Below are positions 61,935 to 64,000 of a stretch of DNA of 64,000 nt, one piece after another. A program made the position numbers and the translations under genes. Where the stretch lies: contig CBDCWQ010000023.1 of assembly GCA_965223435.1 (NCBI GenBank), positions 1,426,001-1,490,000 of the forward strand, given 5' to 3'. Positions within the stretch are counted from its first letter, which is position 1; each line of letters begins with the position of its first letter. Source of the stretch: CBDCWQ01 sp965223435 (GTDB lineage Bacteria > Myxococcota > Kuafuiibacteriia > Kuafuiibacteriales > Kuafuiibacteriaceae). A model generated the notes under the pieces. It saw nothing but the letters and a program-made list of their open reading frames with translations, was not told the origin of the DNA and did no database searches.

Positions 61935-63373
61935 TCGCGAGAGCCTCTACATGGCGCGCCGGCGAGGTTCAAGCCGCTGTGGGGGGTGAGCTGTACGGCT
62001 CGCCCGATCGAATCCTGCGCGGTGTTTGCACCGACACGCGAGATGCGCTTGAGGCTCAGTTGTTTGTTGCGTTGTCGGGGACCCGCTACGACGCGCACGA
62101 TTTCCTTAAAGAGGCGCTCAAGCGTGGGGCTTCAGGGCTTTTGGTGACGCGGTGCGGTTACGCTCGGGTTCGCGCCGATCTGCCCGACCATCAGTCGTCC
62201 TGTTCGGTGATTGAGGTCGAGGACAGCACGTGGGCGCTTGGAGAACTTGCTAGGGCCTACCGGCGCCGGATGGGTACACCGGTACTCGCCATCACTGGCT
62301 CGAACGGCAAGACATCGACCAAAGAGATGTTGAGCTCGATTCTTGCTGAATCTCGAACTGTCCTCAAAACAGAGGGCAATCTCAACAACTTGATCGGTGT
62401 TCCTCTTACTCTGCTTGGACTCAGCGATCGCCACCAGCTTGCGGTGGTTGAGATGGGAATGAATGAGCCCGGTGAGATTGCCCGCTATTGTGAAATAGCC
62501 GAGCCGCGGATGGGTTTGGTGCTCAACGTGGCGCCCGCTCACATTGGGAATTTCGGCTCTTTGGATGCCATCGCGCAGGCGAAGGGTGAACTTTACCGGG
62601 GTTTGGACAAAAGCGACGGCTTGGCGGTGGTGAATGCCGACGATGAGCGTGTGGTGAAGGCCGCGCGCGAGTCGGGAGTAGAGCGGGTGCGTACTTTTGG
62701 TCTCACCCAAGAAGCCGATGTTCAGCTCTTGCGTAGGGCGCTTGTGGACAAAGGGGGCGCCCAACAAATCTGGTTTGCGGTCGATGGCGAAGAGGCCACG
62801 ACCACCGTTCCCATGGGGGCACAAAGCAGTGCACTGAACGCGATAGCTGCGATAGCGGCGGCGACCTGCCGGCTCCAAGGCGAGGTCTTGGCAGGCGTTG
62901 CCGACGTGATCTCTGGCTTGCCGAAGACAACAGTCGGTGCGGGTCGCCTGAATGTGGAGATCCTGGGGGACTATATCCTTATCAATGACTGCTACAACGC
63001 CAATTCGAGCTCGATGGCATCGGCTTTTGAATTTGCAAAGGAATATGCGGAACGAAACGGTGGCCGTTTTGTCGCCTTGCTCGGTGAAATGGGCGAACTC
63101 GGGTCGTTTTGTGAGTCAGAGCACCGCCGGGTTGGCGCGGACTTGGTGAAGGCTGGCGCGAAGGTGGTGGCATCTTTTGGGCCCGGTGCGCGCCCCATAT
63201 CGGATCGCGTTCAGGAGGATGGCGTCACGACCGAACACGAAAAAAAGAGCGTAGAGCGGCTTTTGTCTTGGCTGGTCTCAGCGTTAAAAAAGGGCGATGT
63301 CGTTCTCGTGAAGGGATCGCGCAGCTGCCGAATGGAGCGCTTCATTGAGCCGCTCCGAGTAAGGCTGAGCTAA
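61931..63373 (+). CDS. murF: UDP-N-acetylmuramoyl-tripeptide--D-Ala-D-Ala ligase MurF
   Basis: 480 residues. Start GTG 61931 overlaps murE's stop (GTGA). It has the MurF N-domain (ILRGVCTDTRDALEAQLFVA), the ATP-binding loop VLAITGSNGKTSTKEMLSSI, the conserved LNNLIGVPLTLL and VEMGMNEPGEIARYC, and C-terminal NDCYNANSSSMASAFEFAKE. MurF adds D-Ala-D-Ala to UDP-MurNAc-tripeptide, giving the pentapeptide precursor. The stop overlaps the mraY ATG (TAATG). Confidence 0.96.
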   Translation: MIARASTWRAGEVQAAVGGELYGSPDRILRGVCTDTRDALEAQLFVALSGTRYDAHDFLKEALKRGASGLLVTRCGYARVRADLPDHQSSCSVIEVEDSTWALGELARAYRRRMGTPVLAITGSNGKTSTKEMLSSILAESRTVLKTEGNLNNLIGVPLTLLGLSDRHQLAVVEMGMNEPGEIARYCEIAEPRMGLVLNVAPAHIGNFGSLDAIAQAKGELYRGLDKSDGLAVVNADDERVVKAARESGVERVRTFGLTQEADVQLLRRALVDKGGAQQIWFAVDGEEATTTVPMGAQSSALNAIAAIAAATCRLQGEVLAGVADVISGLPKTTVGAGRLNVEILGDYILINDCYNANSSSMASAFEFAKEYAERNGGRFVALLGEMGELGSFCESEHRRVGADLVKAGAKVVASFGPGARPISDRVQEDGVTTEHEKKSVERLLSWLVSALKKGDVVLVKGSRSCRMERFIEPLRVRLS

Positions 63374-64000
63374 TGCTCTACGCTCTTCTTTACAAGGAGC
63401 TCGGGATCAATGTGTTCCGGTATCCGTCCACTCGGATTCTTTTGGCGTCTACCTTCGCGCTGCTCCTTTCCATTTGGCTTGGTCCGTTGTTCATTCAATG
63501 GCTGCGCCGTATGGCGATCGGTCAGGAGGTCCGTGACGATGGACCCCAGGATCACAAGGAGCGAAAGCAGGGTACGCCAACCATGGGGGGCACGCTCATT
63601 GTTTTTTGCTCGCTCTTGCCGACGCTTCTTTGGGTCGAGCTATCAAGTCCCTACGTTTGGTTCGTGCTGATCATCTTGATTGGTTATGGTGGGGTGGGCT
63701 TTGTCGATGACTTCCGAAAGGTGGCGCTTCGAAACACCAAGGGACTCTCTGGTCGCTACAAGCTTTTGGGTCAGCTTGTGATCGGCTCCGGTGCCTTGGC
63801 CTTTTTGTTCTGGGCGACGCCCTACGATACGCGACTTTCGTTTCCTTTTTTTAAGCCATCCCTGTTCAGCCCGGACATTGGATTTTTCTATGTTCCCTTT
63901 GCCTTGCTGGTGCTTCTTGGCACCTCCAACGCCGTGAATCTGACCGATGGGCTTGATGGCCTGGCCATCGTGCCTACCGTGATCAGTGGTGCGGTCTTTT
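63373..64000 (+). CDS. mraY: Phospho-N-acetylmuramoyl-pentapeptide transferase MraY (C-terminus off window)
   Basis: About 209 residues are visible from ATG 63373, overlapping the murF stop by one base. Typical features: MLYALLYKELGINVFRYPST, QEVRDDGPQDHKERKQGTPT, MGGTLIVFCSLLPTLLW, GFVDDFRK with the paired aspartates, GLSGRYKLLGQ, and NAVNLTDGLDGLA. MraY transfers phospho-MurNAc-pentapeptide to undecaprenyl phosphate in the inner membrane, making lipid I. The frame is open to the window edge. Confidence 0.95.
   Translation, partial: MLYALLYKELGINVFRYPSTRILLASTFALLLSIWLGPLFIQWLRRMAIGQEVRDDGPQDHKERKQGTPTMGGTLIVFCSLLPTLLWVELSSPYVWFVLIILIGYGGVGFVDDFRKVALRNTKGLSGRYKLLGQLVIGSGALAFLFWATPYDTRLSFPFFKPSLFSPDIGFFYVPFALLVLLGTSNAVNLTDGLDGLAIVPTVISGAVF

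Overview
The window looks like chromosomal DNA of a Gram-negative, GC-rich bacterium of the former Deltaproteobacteria (Myxococcota-like is my best guess). The reasons are a lipobox lipoprotein, a predicted outer-membrane barrel, a periplasmic MltF-type transglycosylase, a meso-diaminopimelate type MurE, a mevalonate kinase, a PrkA kinase, an EF-G resembling the mitochondrial/'spd' group, pseudokinase-PEGA architecture and frequent GTG/TTG starts. Taxonomy is inferred from gene content only. I found no tRNA, rRNA, CRISPR array or insertion sequence.

Layout. 1-2.6 kb: a PQQ-propeller protein running off the left edge, divergent from a FecR-domain protein. 2.6-3.2 kb: a long hexanucleotide tract joined to a roughly 120-bp hairpin-rich repeat, next to a broken gene fragment; the same composite element recurs at 15.0 kb. 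3.2-14.5 kb: beta-helix protein, YbdG-type mechanosensitive channel with a lipoprotein, DEAD-box helicase, gamma-glutamylcyclotransferase-like protein, divergent CpaF/VirB11-like ATPase, AtoE transporter, DUF4304-like protein, inactive-looking trypsin-fold protein, and a Fic protein without its catalytic histidine. 15.1-31.1 kb: ilvE, patatin phospholipase, a coupled pair of unknowns (one AbiTii-like), pseudokinase-TM-PEGA protein, two metallophosphoesterases, MltF, a RecA-like ATPase/SLOG fusion 3 bp downstream of an EF-G gene, and an NlpC/P60-barrel fusion. 31.2-36.2 kb: mevalonate kinase, then a membrane-anchored octahaem cytochrome c overlapping a cupredoxin gene. 36.3-48.7 kb: two secreted-protein genes, one encoding about 3,178 residues. 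49-56 kb: zinc-ribbon membrane protein, polyphosphate kinase, a degenerate PHP domain with an RGG tail, PrkA and a small tail-anchored protein. 56.2 kb to the right edge: the division/cell-wall cluster mraZ-rsmH-ftsL-ftsI-murE-murF-mraY, with overlapping or closely spaced genes, preceded by an array of MraZ boxes.

How genes work together. The dcw cluster is one operon making peptidoglycan precursors and the septal transpeptidase, probably autoregulated by MraZ at four AAAGTGG-like boxes. The octahaem cytochrome and cupredoxin overlap by four bases and should form one periplasmic electron-transfer unit. The EF-G and ATPase-SLOG genes form a tight two-gene unit of unknown meaning. Several proteins keep a fold but have lost catalytic residues (Fic, PHP, kinase, trypsin-like, CpaF-like). 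The least explained items are the dispersed repeat, the EF-G/ATPase-SLOG pair, the giant exoprotein and the PHP-RGG protein.
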